DNA of 33,306 nucleotides. Source: Chromera velia (lineage: Eukaryota > Sar > Chromeraceae). The stretch covers positions 1 to 33,306 of the forward strand of contig JAHBMJ010001257.1 in the NCBI GenBank assembly GCA_018398765.1, written 5' to 3'. Positions 8,799 to 20,600 of the stretch are shown here, one piece after another. The notes below the pieces were generated by a model. That model had not been told where the DNA came from and did not search any database. It saw only the letters and a list, made by a program, of their open reading frames with translations. Numbering within the stretch: position 1 is the stretch's first letter; the number at the start of each line of letters is the position of its first letter. Position numbers and translations under genes: made by a program.

Positions 8799-11588
8799 CG
8801 CGCGTGCAGATTTGCCGTACAACTGAAGCAGGTGTGTCACTTCCACAACACATTGGCAGATGAGGTGCTTCCCTGTCAGCGTCCCATGATCCTCCAACCC
8901 GCTCTGGGGTTCGAGAAGCTCTTCGCAGACAAGCAGAAGGGGGGAGGGGTGCGGAAAGTCGTTTGGCAGAATGTGGACGATCTGGAGGACTTTGCGAGAC
9001 GTGTGAAGGAAGGCGCGGAGAATTTGCAGCAGGTGAACAGGCGGCTCAGAGCTTCTCACAAACAGCTGGTGGACGTCGTGCTTCGACTTGGGGAGACTTC
9101 TTTGCTGAGACACAGAGAGGAGTGGAAGAAACAACTAACGCAGATGCAAAGCCTGATCAACGATGCTGCAGAGAGCTGCAAGTGCACGGTCAGTCTGTCA
9201 CTCTGCGTTCTCTTTTGCATTGTTTCCCTCTGCAGTTCTGACCTTTGTGACCGAAAATCAATTTGTGTAAATGCATCGGACCGATCGATACTGCTGTATC
9301 GATTTGCGTAAATGAAACCGGTTGCATGTGAGCCAAATATATGCAGAGGAAGGCATTCAGATCGCAGAAAAGAGACCCACCTGCCTTGTCTTACTTTCCT
9401 CCCTTGCCTGTCTCTCCGTTTTCTTTCCGTCTTTGGTTGCACGCACATACCCACTGGAGGGACCACACCCGACCGGTACCCACTGGATTGATTTACATTT
9501 GTTGTTTCAAGGAGGGAGACTGTGGCTATGTATCAAACTTGAGGGATGGGCCGAACGAATTAGAGGCACTCACTCACTGGTTTGTCCATCTCTCTCTCTT
9601 GCGAGAGAGTTCCTTGCTTCCTTGCGTGCAGCCCGAGGACGTTCTCCCCTGGCGCATCCACTGGGACTTCCAGTTGCTGAAGGCCTTCGAGGTGCAGTAC
9701 AGATTCGGGCTGGAGTCTCTGAACGAGCAGATCCCCGAAATGAAGGCAGACCTCGTCTTTGTCAACAAACAGCTGCAGGTAGGTGCATTCTAGAGGGGAG
9801 GGGAGGGAAGGGTAGTCATGGTCTTCTTCCTCCAGACAGAATCTTGGATGGATGGAGTAATAAGCCTTTGAGGGGAAGCAGAGCAGAGCCCCTCGATCTC
9901 CCTTTATTGTCTGTTTGTGCAAGCAAGACTCAGTGTCTCTCTGTCTGTCTGTAGATCCCCCTTTCTTTATGCTGATCAATATGCATTCCTTTCCTCTCCC
10001 TTTTTGACCGCCTGCGTGTGTGGGTGCAGTTGAAACCTGCCCTCGAGGACCTCCGCACGTCTTATTTCAAGGAGGTGCGTCAGTTCGTGTCCCTTCCCCT
10101 AATCTTCAAAGGGGTCGAGGGCAGCCCCCACATCTTCAAGAGTATCCCCGAGAAGAACCAGGACGGGCTGAAGACTGTGTACGAGAAGGGAGAAAAACTC
10201 TTGGCTCGAGTGGCAGAGCTCCAAACCTCCCTTCTGCCCTGGGTGGCCATCGGGGCTGTGAGTGACCTTGAAGGATTCGTCCAGGAAAGGGTGAAGTCGT
10301 TGCAGGACTTCGAAGCAAATGTGAAAGCAATCAAGGTCAGTCAGTCTGAGAGGAGCGCGAAGCTCTTTTTGTCCCTGTTCTCCGAGTTTTCACAGATTGA
10401 GTCGGCGCGCATCTCCCACACACACACACATACTCTCACACGTACTCTCTGTCTGTCTCTGTCTCTCTCTCCCACAGTGGATCTCTGTCTGTCGTCATTC
10501 TCGTCCTCTCTCTTTTTGTCTCCTGCACGTACGCTTATATACACAAAAAGGGGGGGTTCGGCTTCGTGCTTCTTTCCCTGCTTTGCGTGTCTTCCACATC
10601 TTCGCCTGCCTCAAGTCTTTATTGGCTGCTTGCAGAGCAAGCGCAAGGAGATTGAGAGGGTGCCTGACCTGATTAAATTGGACTGCTTCACCATCTCAAC
10701 AGCGGTGCTGAAGTCTGTGTTCGAGGAGCAGACCGACAGACTCGTCGATGCGCAGGTAGGTCTGCTTGTCTGTTTGTGATTTTTTTGTGTCATGTTTTCT
10801 CTTTTCGACTCTTTTGTTTCTTTTCTTGTCTGCCATCTTTTTTGTTTCCTGACACACTCCGTCAATCAAGGGTAGATAGAGAGGGACAGGCAGGCAGCGA
10901 GACTACACGGAAACCCCAATCCTCCTCCCTCCGTTCTGTCCTGTGCTCTCTCCAAAGAGGGCGACTGAGAAAATAGGGGGTGAGTGACCCTTTGTGCCTG
11001 CATGCAGGTGTTGTCTGTGAAGAGGGGGGCAGTCGAGGAGGTACGGGAGATAGAGAACTACCTGGCAGAGGGCCTCGAGAAACTTTCGGTAAAGCCCGGC
11101 AACGTCTCTGAGCTCGGTCAGGCTCAACAGGAGGCTCTGGCCCTCGCCGGACAGCAGAAGAAGCTCCAGGAGAGAGTGGCGGCACTGGAGGAGAAGAATA
11201 AGGTCTTGAGGAGCGTCGGTGCTCCCCTGGATATTTCAGATCTCATGTGGAGGTCGGTTGGTCTGGTGTTCCTTCCGTGTGTTTGTTCTGATTGGAATCT
11301 ATCCTCTCCGTGTGTTTGTTCTGATTGGAATCTATCCTCTCCATGTGTTTGTTCTGATTGGAATCTATCCTCTCCGTGTGTTTGTTCTGATTGGAATCTA
11401 TCCTCTCCGTGTGTTTGTTCTGATTGGAATCTGTCCTCTCCGTGTGTTTGTTCTGATTGGAATCTGTCCTCTCCGTGTGTTTGTTCTGATTGGAATCTGG
11501 CCTCTCCGTGTGTTTGTTCTGATTGGAATCTATCCTCTCCGTGTGTTTGTTCTGATTGGAATCTATCCTCTCCATATTTGTGTGCGTA

Positions 11589-11635
<47 letters not shown>

Positions 11636-14600
11636 GGCTGGCTGGCTGGCTGGGTGTACGTGTGCCCTGAATTCCTGTATGGTTGGGGGTATGCAGGTGG
11701 GATGAGTTCCAGGCGAAACTGGACGCGTTCGGCTCCTTCGCATCAGAGCTGAGGACCGAGCTAAAGACGAAAATGGGACAGCGGGTGCAGGCTGCAAAGG
11801 TCAGTCGGATGGATCACACATGGTCCTAGCTTTTTCCCGGCATGTCTCTCGTTGGGGGTGGTCCAACCTGCCTGGTGTCGGGGGGGGGGGGAGGAGATTT
11901 TTTGACCCCGAGAGGTCTCTCTGGAAACTCTTTTGGCTCTTTTTTCCGTTTCGTCGTCAAAGACCTACTGCATAAATAAACTTTTCAGTGCAATGAGTTT
12001 GTGATGTTTGTATGTAATTGGGACAGATCTCCTCTGTCTTCCTCTCCCATCCTGACCTGCATGCAGGCCGACGTGGAGAAGTTCGCATCTCGATGGCAGG
12101 GCCTCCGTCCGAAGGTCTCGGAGGGGGTGTCGATAGGGGAGGCAAGGGACTCTGCTCTGAAGATGCGGGAGTGGAAGAGGGAGTGGGACGCCTGCAAGAC
12201 AGGAGTCGTGGCTCTGCAGACGGAGTGCTCCCACTTCGGGCTGCCGGCCCCGGACGTTGGAAGTTTTGAGGAATTGGACAGCCAGATTACCAGACAGGTA
12301 GGTAGGCCAGCAGCAGGAAGGGGAGGGAGGGTGTGGAAAGGGGGTAATTGAGAAGATTTCTCCTGCGTTGTGTGACTTTGGAAATATGAACAGACGGTGG
12401 CAAATGGCTGTGTGTGTACCGATGAGCAAAAACTATCCGCACATGTATGCGCCCTTCCCATTCTCAGCCAACGCATTAGTCTTTTGTTGGACTCCTTTAT
12501 CCTTTTCTCTGACTGATTTTGGAGTATCCATACACATATGTTTCTCCTCCTTTCCTTCGCATTTTGTGTTTTTTCTGTTCTTTCCTCCCGTATGAATCGC
12601 TTTCTTCATTCATGCAGGAGGCTGCATGGTCTAATTTCGAGGAATTCGTGACGGAACTCGACAAGCTCGCCTCCGCACTCTGGCTGGACTTCAGGCCTCA
12701 ACTCCATCAGCTGCAGGTCGGTCGGCTTTCTGCGTCGGTCTCTCTTTCTCTCTCTCTTTATCTTTTAGGGAAGCGTTGCGGTGGGAAGGGAAGGGAAGGG
12801 AATGGAAGGAATAGTCTCCTGTTCGCTCAGCGCACTGTATTTTCCATTTCTGGATGAAGAGCCTTTATTTTCCTTTTAAGTGCTGTCCCAGAACTGATTC
12901 GGGAGACTGTGAATGTCTGCCAAAAAAAGACAATTGCTTCTTTCCAGGTCTTTATGCAAATGCATTTTGTGTGTGCGTGTGTGTATGTTTTTTTCCTTCC
13001 TTCCTTCTCCTACCCTCATCACAGGACTTCGCCAACGACTGGGGGGAGAAGCTGCGAAGTCTGGAGAGGGACCCCGTGACGACTCTGTTGGGCCAGCAGA
13101 TCGCCCTTCTTCGGTCTGCCTATGTGCCGTTGAAGTGCGTGACAGGCGAGGCGTTCGAGAGGGACCACTGGAAGATTTTGTTCTCCCTCCTCAACTTCCC
13201 CAAAGAAGTCACCCTGGAAACCCTCACGTTGCGGGACTTCATCGACAGACTCCAGATGCTGGAAGAGAAAACCGAACAGTTGAAGGAATTGAGCGCGAGG
13301 GCGGTGGGAGAAGTTGTGATCAGAGACGCACTCATGGACCTTCAAACTTGGTCAGTCTGGCCAGATTTGCTTGTTTGGGGGTGGGTGGTTGGGGCAACGC
13401 TTTGTTTAGGGACCAGCACGCCGGCAAGAGTCCTTCCATCAACACAAACAGAGGGGAAAGGGGATGGTCGGGCCGGTATCTCCTCTCCTCTCCACCACTA
13501 CCTTCCTTTTCGTGCATGAATGAGTGAATCACATACACATTTTCATTGTTCATGTTTTCGTTCAGGTTCGAGCAAGCCGAGTTCTCCTTCACTTCCTACA
13601 CAGCTGCCGACGGAGCCTCGGTGTTCCTGGTGAAGGAATGGAAAGATCTTCTCACAGCAGCGGCAGACCACCAGGCGGTCCTCATGTCCCTGAAGGAATC
13701 TAGATTCTTTACGCCCTTCAAGGAACAGGTCAGACAGTCCTCATGTCCCTGAAGGAATCTAGATTCTTTACGCCTTTCAAGGAACAGGTCAGACTGAAGG
13801 AGAATTTTCCGACTGGAAAACAAGTTTCACTAAGAGCCTGCAGCATCACTCTTTTCAGGTCGATACTGCGAATTTACGTGCCTTTTTTGTCTCTGTGCCC
13901 ACATACCATTTTTCTCTTTCTCCTTTTATCCGTCTTTCTTGCCGTGCGCGTGTTAGTGTATACCCTCCTTTTCGACCCCTCTCTCCTTGTCTCTCTCTCT
14001 CCCTGACTCTCTCATGTGTGTCTGTCCAGGTTGACCGCATGGAGACGAAGTTGGGCATTTTGGATGAGGTCCTGCACCTGTTGAACAAGATCCAGAGGAA
14101 GTGGGTGCACCTAGAACCCATCTTCGGGAGGGGAGCGATGCCGAAGGAGACGGAGAGATTCGATCGGGTCAACCAGGAATACAGAAAGATCATGAGAAAC
14201 ATGGGATCCACAAAAAAAGTCAACTACCTGACCACAGTCTCGGGATTGAAGGTCAGTCAATTCGGCTCGTCAGAGACAGAGAGAGAGAGAGAGTGTGTGT
14301 GTGTTGATTTCCTTGTTGTCTTTCAGGCAGAAAAAACCACGTGATGTGCACGTAGGCTTTTCAGTCCAAACTGGGCATATATGCGGGGCATTGTGTTTCT
14401 TTCTGTCAATCTATCTCTCCGTCTTTTCGTTGCTCGCCATCCCTTCAAAGGTCTCTGTCTCTTTCTAAGTCGTTCCCTCTTTCTCTCCCGTACACACACC
14501 GACAGACATTCATCATGCTGCTGCTCTCCCCCTTTCTGAATAAAATCTTCTCACAGGACACCCTGGCGATGACTTTGGATCAGTTGGAGCGCTGCCAGAA

Positions 14601-17600
14601 GGCTTTGAACGACTTTCTTGAACAGAAGCGGCAGACGTTCCCCCGGTTCTATTTCCTCGGAGACGAAGATCTGCTGGAAATCCTCGGACAGTCCTCGAAT
14701 CCACAGGTCAAAGGGGGGAGGGTTTGGCTCTCTGTCTGGCTCAAACGAGTAGATGGATAGCTTCTGCCTGCCTGCCTGCCTGCCTGTCTTACCCAGCCAC
14801 TCCTTGTTTTCCATCAATAGACTTTCCTTTCACCCCCACAGCAAACGGCCATGCCGGCCAACCAGAATTCAGAGCAGCACTGATGCCAACAAAATCAATC
14901 GTGATGGTCATCTCCTTGATGGGACTCCACCATCCATCCATTTACATACATACCTTTCTTTTGTTTGGGATGTACCTTTTGTATGAGAATGAATTCTGTA
15001 TGAAAACGAACACCCAGCTTTTGATTGAATGGGATATACCTGATCGATGAACAAATGACCTCGACGATCAGTCAACCTGCATATATAAATGTGCGCTTTG
15101 TCCCTCCTCTCAATGAATGATTCTCTCTGCAGGTGATCCAAGCGCACTTGAAGAAGTTGTTTGCAGGGATCAACACTGTGTCCTTCGACTCGGAGACGAC
15201 CCAGATAGAGGGAATGAACTCGGCCCTGCAGGAGCAGGTTTCTCTGAGGACACCCGTGCCGATCAACGGACCTGTCGAGAATTGGTTGGGAGAGCTCGCA
15301 CAACAAATGAAAGAGACACTCCAGATGCAGGTCGGTGGGTGGGTGCGTGGCTGGGCGGGCTTCTCGCTTTCTTGGAATGGATCGATTCACATCTGCTGGA
15401 GAGGAAAGAAAGAGAGAGAGAGAGAAGGGGGGCATGAAAGAAACAGACTGAAACGAAGCATAGCGGGAGGATGCGTGACAGACAAACGCTTCTGTGTGCC
15501 ATGCACTGTTCAAAAAAGAGCTCACAGGGAGGAACAGAGAGGCAGAGTGAAAAGTAGATGAACAGAGATGAAGGGGGCAGAAACAAAAGCATGGGGGCAG
15601 TGGAAAAATGCCGAGAAAGAGAAAACGTTTTCTTCGACATCTTTCGCTTCCGGCCTGGCGCTCGCTCCTCTTCCCTTTCCCTTCCCCTTCGCGCAGGTGG
15701 CATAGCTTCATACAAAGGCCTGATTGTATGTGCATGTTTCTCTTCTGCACTCTCTCTTGAATGAATGAATGCAGGTACGGGAGGCGGTTGCAGAGAAACC
15801 TGCCAACTCTGCGCAGTCGATTGACCTCTACAAGTACCCTTCTCAGGTCATGGCTCTGGCCTGGTCGATTTGGTTCACCAGAGATGCGGAGGCAGCCATT
15901 ACCTCCAACGGTCTGCCTGGTATGAAGAGCAGCCTGCAGCAGCGACTCGCTCTGTTGACCTCTCAGCCCAAGGGGGGCGTGTTGCAGCAGGCAAAGCTCA
16001 AGGCCCTCATCCTCGATCTCATCCACCACATTGAAGTCACAGAGCAACTCCTGACGACCAGAACAACGAGAACCTCTGCATGGCCATGGTCAATGGGAAT
16101 TCAGAGGGAGAGGGGGAAAACGGGGGGGGGAACAAGACTGACGAGAAGAGAAACAACGAAAGTAAGAAAGAAATAAAGCGGTAGAGAGAGAAGAGAGGGG
16201 GGTCCTGTCATCTTAAACCTCAGGCTTCCTCGCATATCATCGTCTGCCCTTTTTTTCGAGAATGCTCGAGGAGAAGACAAAGCTGTGACCGCTCACCCGT
16301 GATCATCCCCTCATTTTCGTGCGTGCAGGTACAAGCAACTCCGTTTCTACAGCGACCCGAACCACGGTGTAGCTGCAAGGATGCTGGAGTGCTTCCAGGC
16401 CTACACGTTCGAGTACCAAGGCAACGCTCCTCGTCTGGTGCACACGCCCCTGACAGACAAGTGCTACCTGACTCTGATGCACGGACTGCATTTGGGGTAC
16501 GGAGGGAATCCGTATGGGCCTGCGGGGACAGGAAAGACGGAGACGGTGAAGGCCCTCGGGAGCGCCTTGGGAAGGCAGGTGCTGGTGTTCAACTGTGATG
16601 AGGGGATCGACTTTCATTCGATGGGACGAATTTTTATCGGACTCGTCCGGTCAGTCAGTCAGTCAGTCTCTCTTCTTTTCTTTTGTTTTCTCTCTTTCAG
16701 ACGTTCTCTCTGTCTGTACATGAGGATGTGCGACCTCATGCAAGTCTTCGTGGTGGGGGTGTCTTCGGTTGGAGTGTCATTACCCTCTCTTCCTAGGTTT
16801 GGACGTTCGCGGTCTCTCGGTTATTGACGGAACGTCCGAGCTCGTCTCTGCAAGTGTGTGTGTTCTCTCCCCTCCTCTTTCTCCGCATGCAGCTGTGGTG
16901 CCTGGGGGTGCTTCGACGAGTTCAACCGTCTCCTGGAGGCTCAACTGTCGGCCATCTCCCTGCAGATTCAGGTGATCCAGGCAGCCATCAAGACCAAACA
17001 GAAGAGCGTACAGCTGCTGGGCAGAGACGTGCAGGTGAACTTCACTGCCGGAATCTTTGTGACGTTGAACCCCGCAGGGAAGGGGTACGGAGGAAGGTCG
17101 AAACTGCCGGATAACCTGAAGCAACTGTTCAGACCAGTCGCCATGAGCGTCCCTGACAACGAAATGATCGCAGAGGTGCTCTTGTTTGCTGAAGGGTCGG
17201 TCGGTCTGGTGTTTCTTTTCTTCGAAGCATCTAAGAGAGAGAGCAGAAATATGCGCTCCTTTCGCCTGTCCACGCTCTTTCCTTCCTTGTCCTCGTGGTT
17301 TTCTGTCTGCGATAAGTTCCGTTACCAGCTTACTTTCTGGTATGCTTCTCAAGATCTTGAGGATCTTCTGCTTGTCACCCGTCTCTCGAGACGCTTTTTG
17401 TTTTTTCTTTACACCGTATTTTCTGTTCGTTTTCTTTCGTCTTTTCGTCTCTCGTTCTTGTTTGTGTTTCTTTTATTGCACCATGGTGATCTAGGACGGG
17501 GGCATTGCCCTCCCTCCCTCCCTCCTCCCCTGCATGCATGCAGATACGTCCACGCCAAGCGACTGGCCCGAAAAGTCGTGGCCGTCTTCATTCTCTCCCG

Positions 17601-20600
17601 GCAGCTTTTGTCCAGACAGATTCACTACGACTGGGGTCTGCGTGCTCTGAAGACAATCCTGACCCTGGCAGGGCAGCTCCTCCAAGCAACCCTGGCAGCG
17701 AGGGCAGAGAAGGGAGAGCAGGAGAGTATGACGGAAGACGAGGAGGCGCTGCTGCTGATCAAGGCCGTGAGAATCAACACAATCTCCAAATTGAATTTCT
17801 CGGATGCACAGAGGTCAGGTGAAAGAAAGGCGATGGAACATACTGTTTGACAGTAGTCCGTCTTCCCTTTTGAGTCCCTCCCTCGGTGTGTCGGGAGGGT
17901 AGCCTTAATTGTTTTCTTTCTTTTTCTCTTTGTGGTTCGGATTGCTTCTCTCCCCCCCCATGCGCCTTCTGTTCCTCTTCTGATTTCCAAACATCCAGTA
18001 TGTGTATGCAGGTGGATGTTGGATGCGTAAGTATTTTATTTGTCCCTCTCTCTGTTTGGTTGCAGATTTGAGGGCCTTCTGAGAGACGTTTTCCCGTCCG
18101 TGCAGGTCGGTCAGAGGGTCAAAGGAAAAAGAAGGGACTGTCAGATAGACAGGAATCAGGGCAGACGAAAGAAATGGGAACTGAAAAAGTACCGAGAAAC
18201 ATTCACTTGACACTCCACTGCAGCTAAGATCGTAAGCAGCCAAACGATGTCGAAACTCCCGGCCAACACAAACCCCGAAAGAGCCTCAAACGAAGATTCC
18301 CAATTTCTACATTTTACCTTCTGTCCATCCCCCTGCGAACCGACCGACCGAACGAAAACAAATGGATCGATGCAGGTGAAGGACCTCGAGTACCCCGACC
18401 TCCAAAAGAGCATCGTGGAAGTTCTGGAGGCCAACCGACTGGAGGTGATAGAGGCCCAAGTGACGAAGATGTTGCAGCTCCACGAGGCCTCCAGACAGAG
18501 AATGGGGGTGATCCTGGTGGGACCCTCTGGATGTGGGAAGTCGGTGATCTGGAAGACCCTCATTGAGGCATACAAAAAGTCAGTCAGGCAGGCAGTTCCG
18601 TCAGACACAGTGATGAGGTTGTTCTGCCCTCCTTAGTGAGGCAGTGATCTTGCTCCCCCTCTCTCTCTACCCTGAATGAACTATTTGATCTCCACCTGGT
18701 GTTCATCTTTCTCTTCGTCACAAGCCCCAAGGGATGGATGTCTATGTTTGATCGGCCTCATGGCAGTCAGTCAAGGACTCAACTGTCTGTCTGAAAACCA
18801 GTTTTTTTGTGTTTGCATGGATAAGAATCGATTTGAGTGAGTGTCTTCATTCTCTTCACTCCTGTCTGTTGCAGGACCCACAAGGTCTCTGTGCACGTGA
18901 TGAACCCTAAGTCCATGCCGAGAACACAGCTCCTCGGGCAGATGGATCCTGACACCCGAGAGTGGCAGGACGGAGTGCTGACTGCCTCAGCGAGACAGGT
19001 GATCAAGGAGCCTGACGACACAGACTGCTTCATCGTGCTGGACGGAGACGTGGACCCAGAATGGGTCGAGTCACTCAACTCAGGTCGGTCGGTCGGAAGC
19101 AGGCTTGTTGTATCTTCTCTTGTGTCCAGATGCTCTCTCTCGCTGAAAAATTCGGCTTGCCGCGGGCGCAGAATCCCTCCCAATTCTTGTGAGTCGTTCC
19201 GCATGCTGGTCCTCTGAAGACCCACTCACTCCATTCTTTTTTCTGGCTAAATGAATTCCCCTCTCTCTCTCTGTCTCTCCCTCTCTGTGCAGTGCTGGAC
19301 GACAACCATCTTCTGACTCTTCCCAACGGAGAGCGCATCTCTTTCGGTCCCAACATCCACTTCCTCTTTGAGACCCACGACCTCAAGTTCGCCTCTCCTG
19401 CGACGATCTCGAGGTGCGGGATGTTGTTTTTGTCTGAAGAGGATGTTGAGGTCAAGAGACTTATCTCCTCTTGGATCAAGAGGAAGCCAAAGGAACAACA
19501 GAGGTCAGTGCAGTGCAAGGGGTAATAGAGGGACGGGAGAAGAGCAACATGTTTTCTTCCTCCGCTTTTCGCAAAGACTGTTCGAAAACCCGTCTGTGTC
19601 GCTCTTTTGTCCCCCTTTCTCTCTTCTCTTCTCTTTTATTCTGTTTAGTACCGCTTCTGCTTCTGTTTCTCTTCATCCTCCCTACACTTCTTTCTGCCGG
19701 CGGTTCTTCTTCTCCTGTCCCTAATCTTTTTTTCGACGTGCTCAGAAGCCCTCACTCCTTGTATTCAGAAGCACCAACGCATATCCCTGCCGCAGTTTGT
19801 ATGTACAAGACTTGTTTGCATATCCGTGTACATGTACATATGTATGCAGCAAATTCGAGTCTTGGTTCTCTGAGATTTTCTACAAGGCCCTCGACTGGCT
19901 CCTCTCCCACGGCCAACCTCTCGCAGTCGAGACCACCAAAATGGGTCTCGTCAAGTCGGCCCTCGCCTGCCTGCCTGACCCGGAAAACGATCTGATCTCC
20001 AAACAGTTTGCAGCAGAGAACGAGGGCAGACAGCCTCCCTTGACCAAGGCCGTGTTCGTCATGGCTGTCCTCAGAGGGCTGGGAGGGAATCTCTGGCCTG
20101 AGAAGAGAGCGAAATTTGCGGATCTGCTGTTCACGTGGTCAGGAGAGAGACCGCCTGAGAGCGGAGAACCTTTGAACGTGTCTGCGAACATCCGCACGGG
20201 CATGTTGGTTGCCTATTCCAACGCAGGGGGGAAGGAGAAGAGCGCCGAGGGGCCTCTGACCTTCGACCGTCTGAAGGGCAGTCACGCCTTCCCTCCCCTA
20301 GTGGTGAACGTGTGGAGCCAGATGACGATGGATCTGTTCAAGTCCTGGCTGCATAACGAGGAGCCAGTCCTTCTGGTAGGCCCTGAAGGGTGTGGGAAGA
20401 ATCTCTTGATCAGACATGCCATCTTGGAGATGCAAAAGTCCACTGTGGGGTCTGTCAATGTCGCTGTCCTCCACTGCAACGCCCAGACATCGTCTGTGCA
20501 CGTTCTGCAAAAACTCCGGCAGGTCTGTGCTACAGCCACAGGGGCACAAGGAAGGGTATACAGACCGAGGGATTGTCAGAGGATCATTTTGTATTTGAAG

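Larger units (their letters stand above)
4696..11252 (+). other. Dynein-2 tail region (exons 1-10, residues 1-1059)
   Basis: This is the cargo-binding and dimerising tail that contacts intermediate, light-intermediate and light chains. Recognisable family stretches include [10 protein letters not shown] (about residues 39-48), [11 protein letters not shown] (about 179-189), [17 protein letters not shown] (about 253-269), [12 protein letters not shown] (about 430-441), [12 protein letters not shown] (exon 6), [14 protein letters not shown] (exon 7) and [13 protein letters not shown] (exon 8). Exon 1 carries a Gly/Lys-rich insertion near residues 160-169 and a run of serines encoded at about 5549-5581, before a Lys-Lys-Thr-Gly-Gly stretch; both are low-complexity expansions relative to animal dynein-2. 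The tail is the least conserved part of dyneins, so exon edges rest on phase, splice sites and local similarity together. Confidence 0.9.

Noticed and set aside
9341..9631. An extra dynein exon upstream of exon 7 in the same frame
   Set aside because: The open frame before CCCGAGGAC has no resemblance to the family, and joining exon 6 directly to 9632 aligns without a gap.
11243..11797. Minus-strand protein with a repeated Asp-Ser-Asn-Gln-Asn-Lys-His motif
   Set aside because: It is the reverse translation of the 33-bp intronic minisatellite and overlaps exon 11 of the dynein on the other strand.
14908..16047. 379-codon minus-strand frame
   Set aside because: It lies antisense to exons 18-19 and introns 17-18. 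Its sequence is a shadow of conserved dynein coding on the + strand.
16089..16187. Acidic Asn/Glu/Gly/Lys-rich coding extension of exon 19
   Set aside because: It is in a different frame from the preceding linker sequence, ends in TAG, and does not join exon 20 in phase. The WPWYKQLRFY junction explains the gene better.
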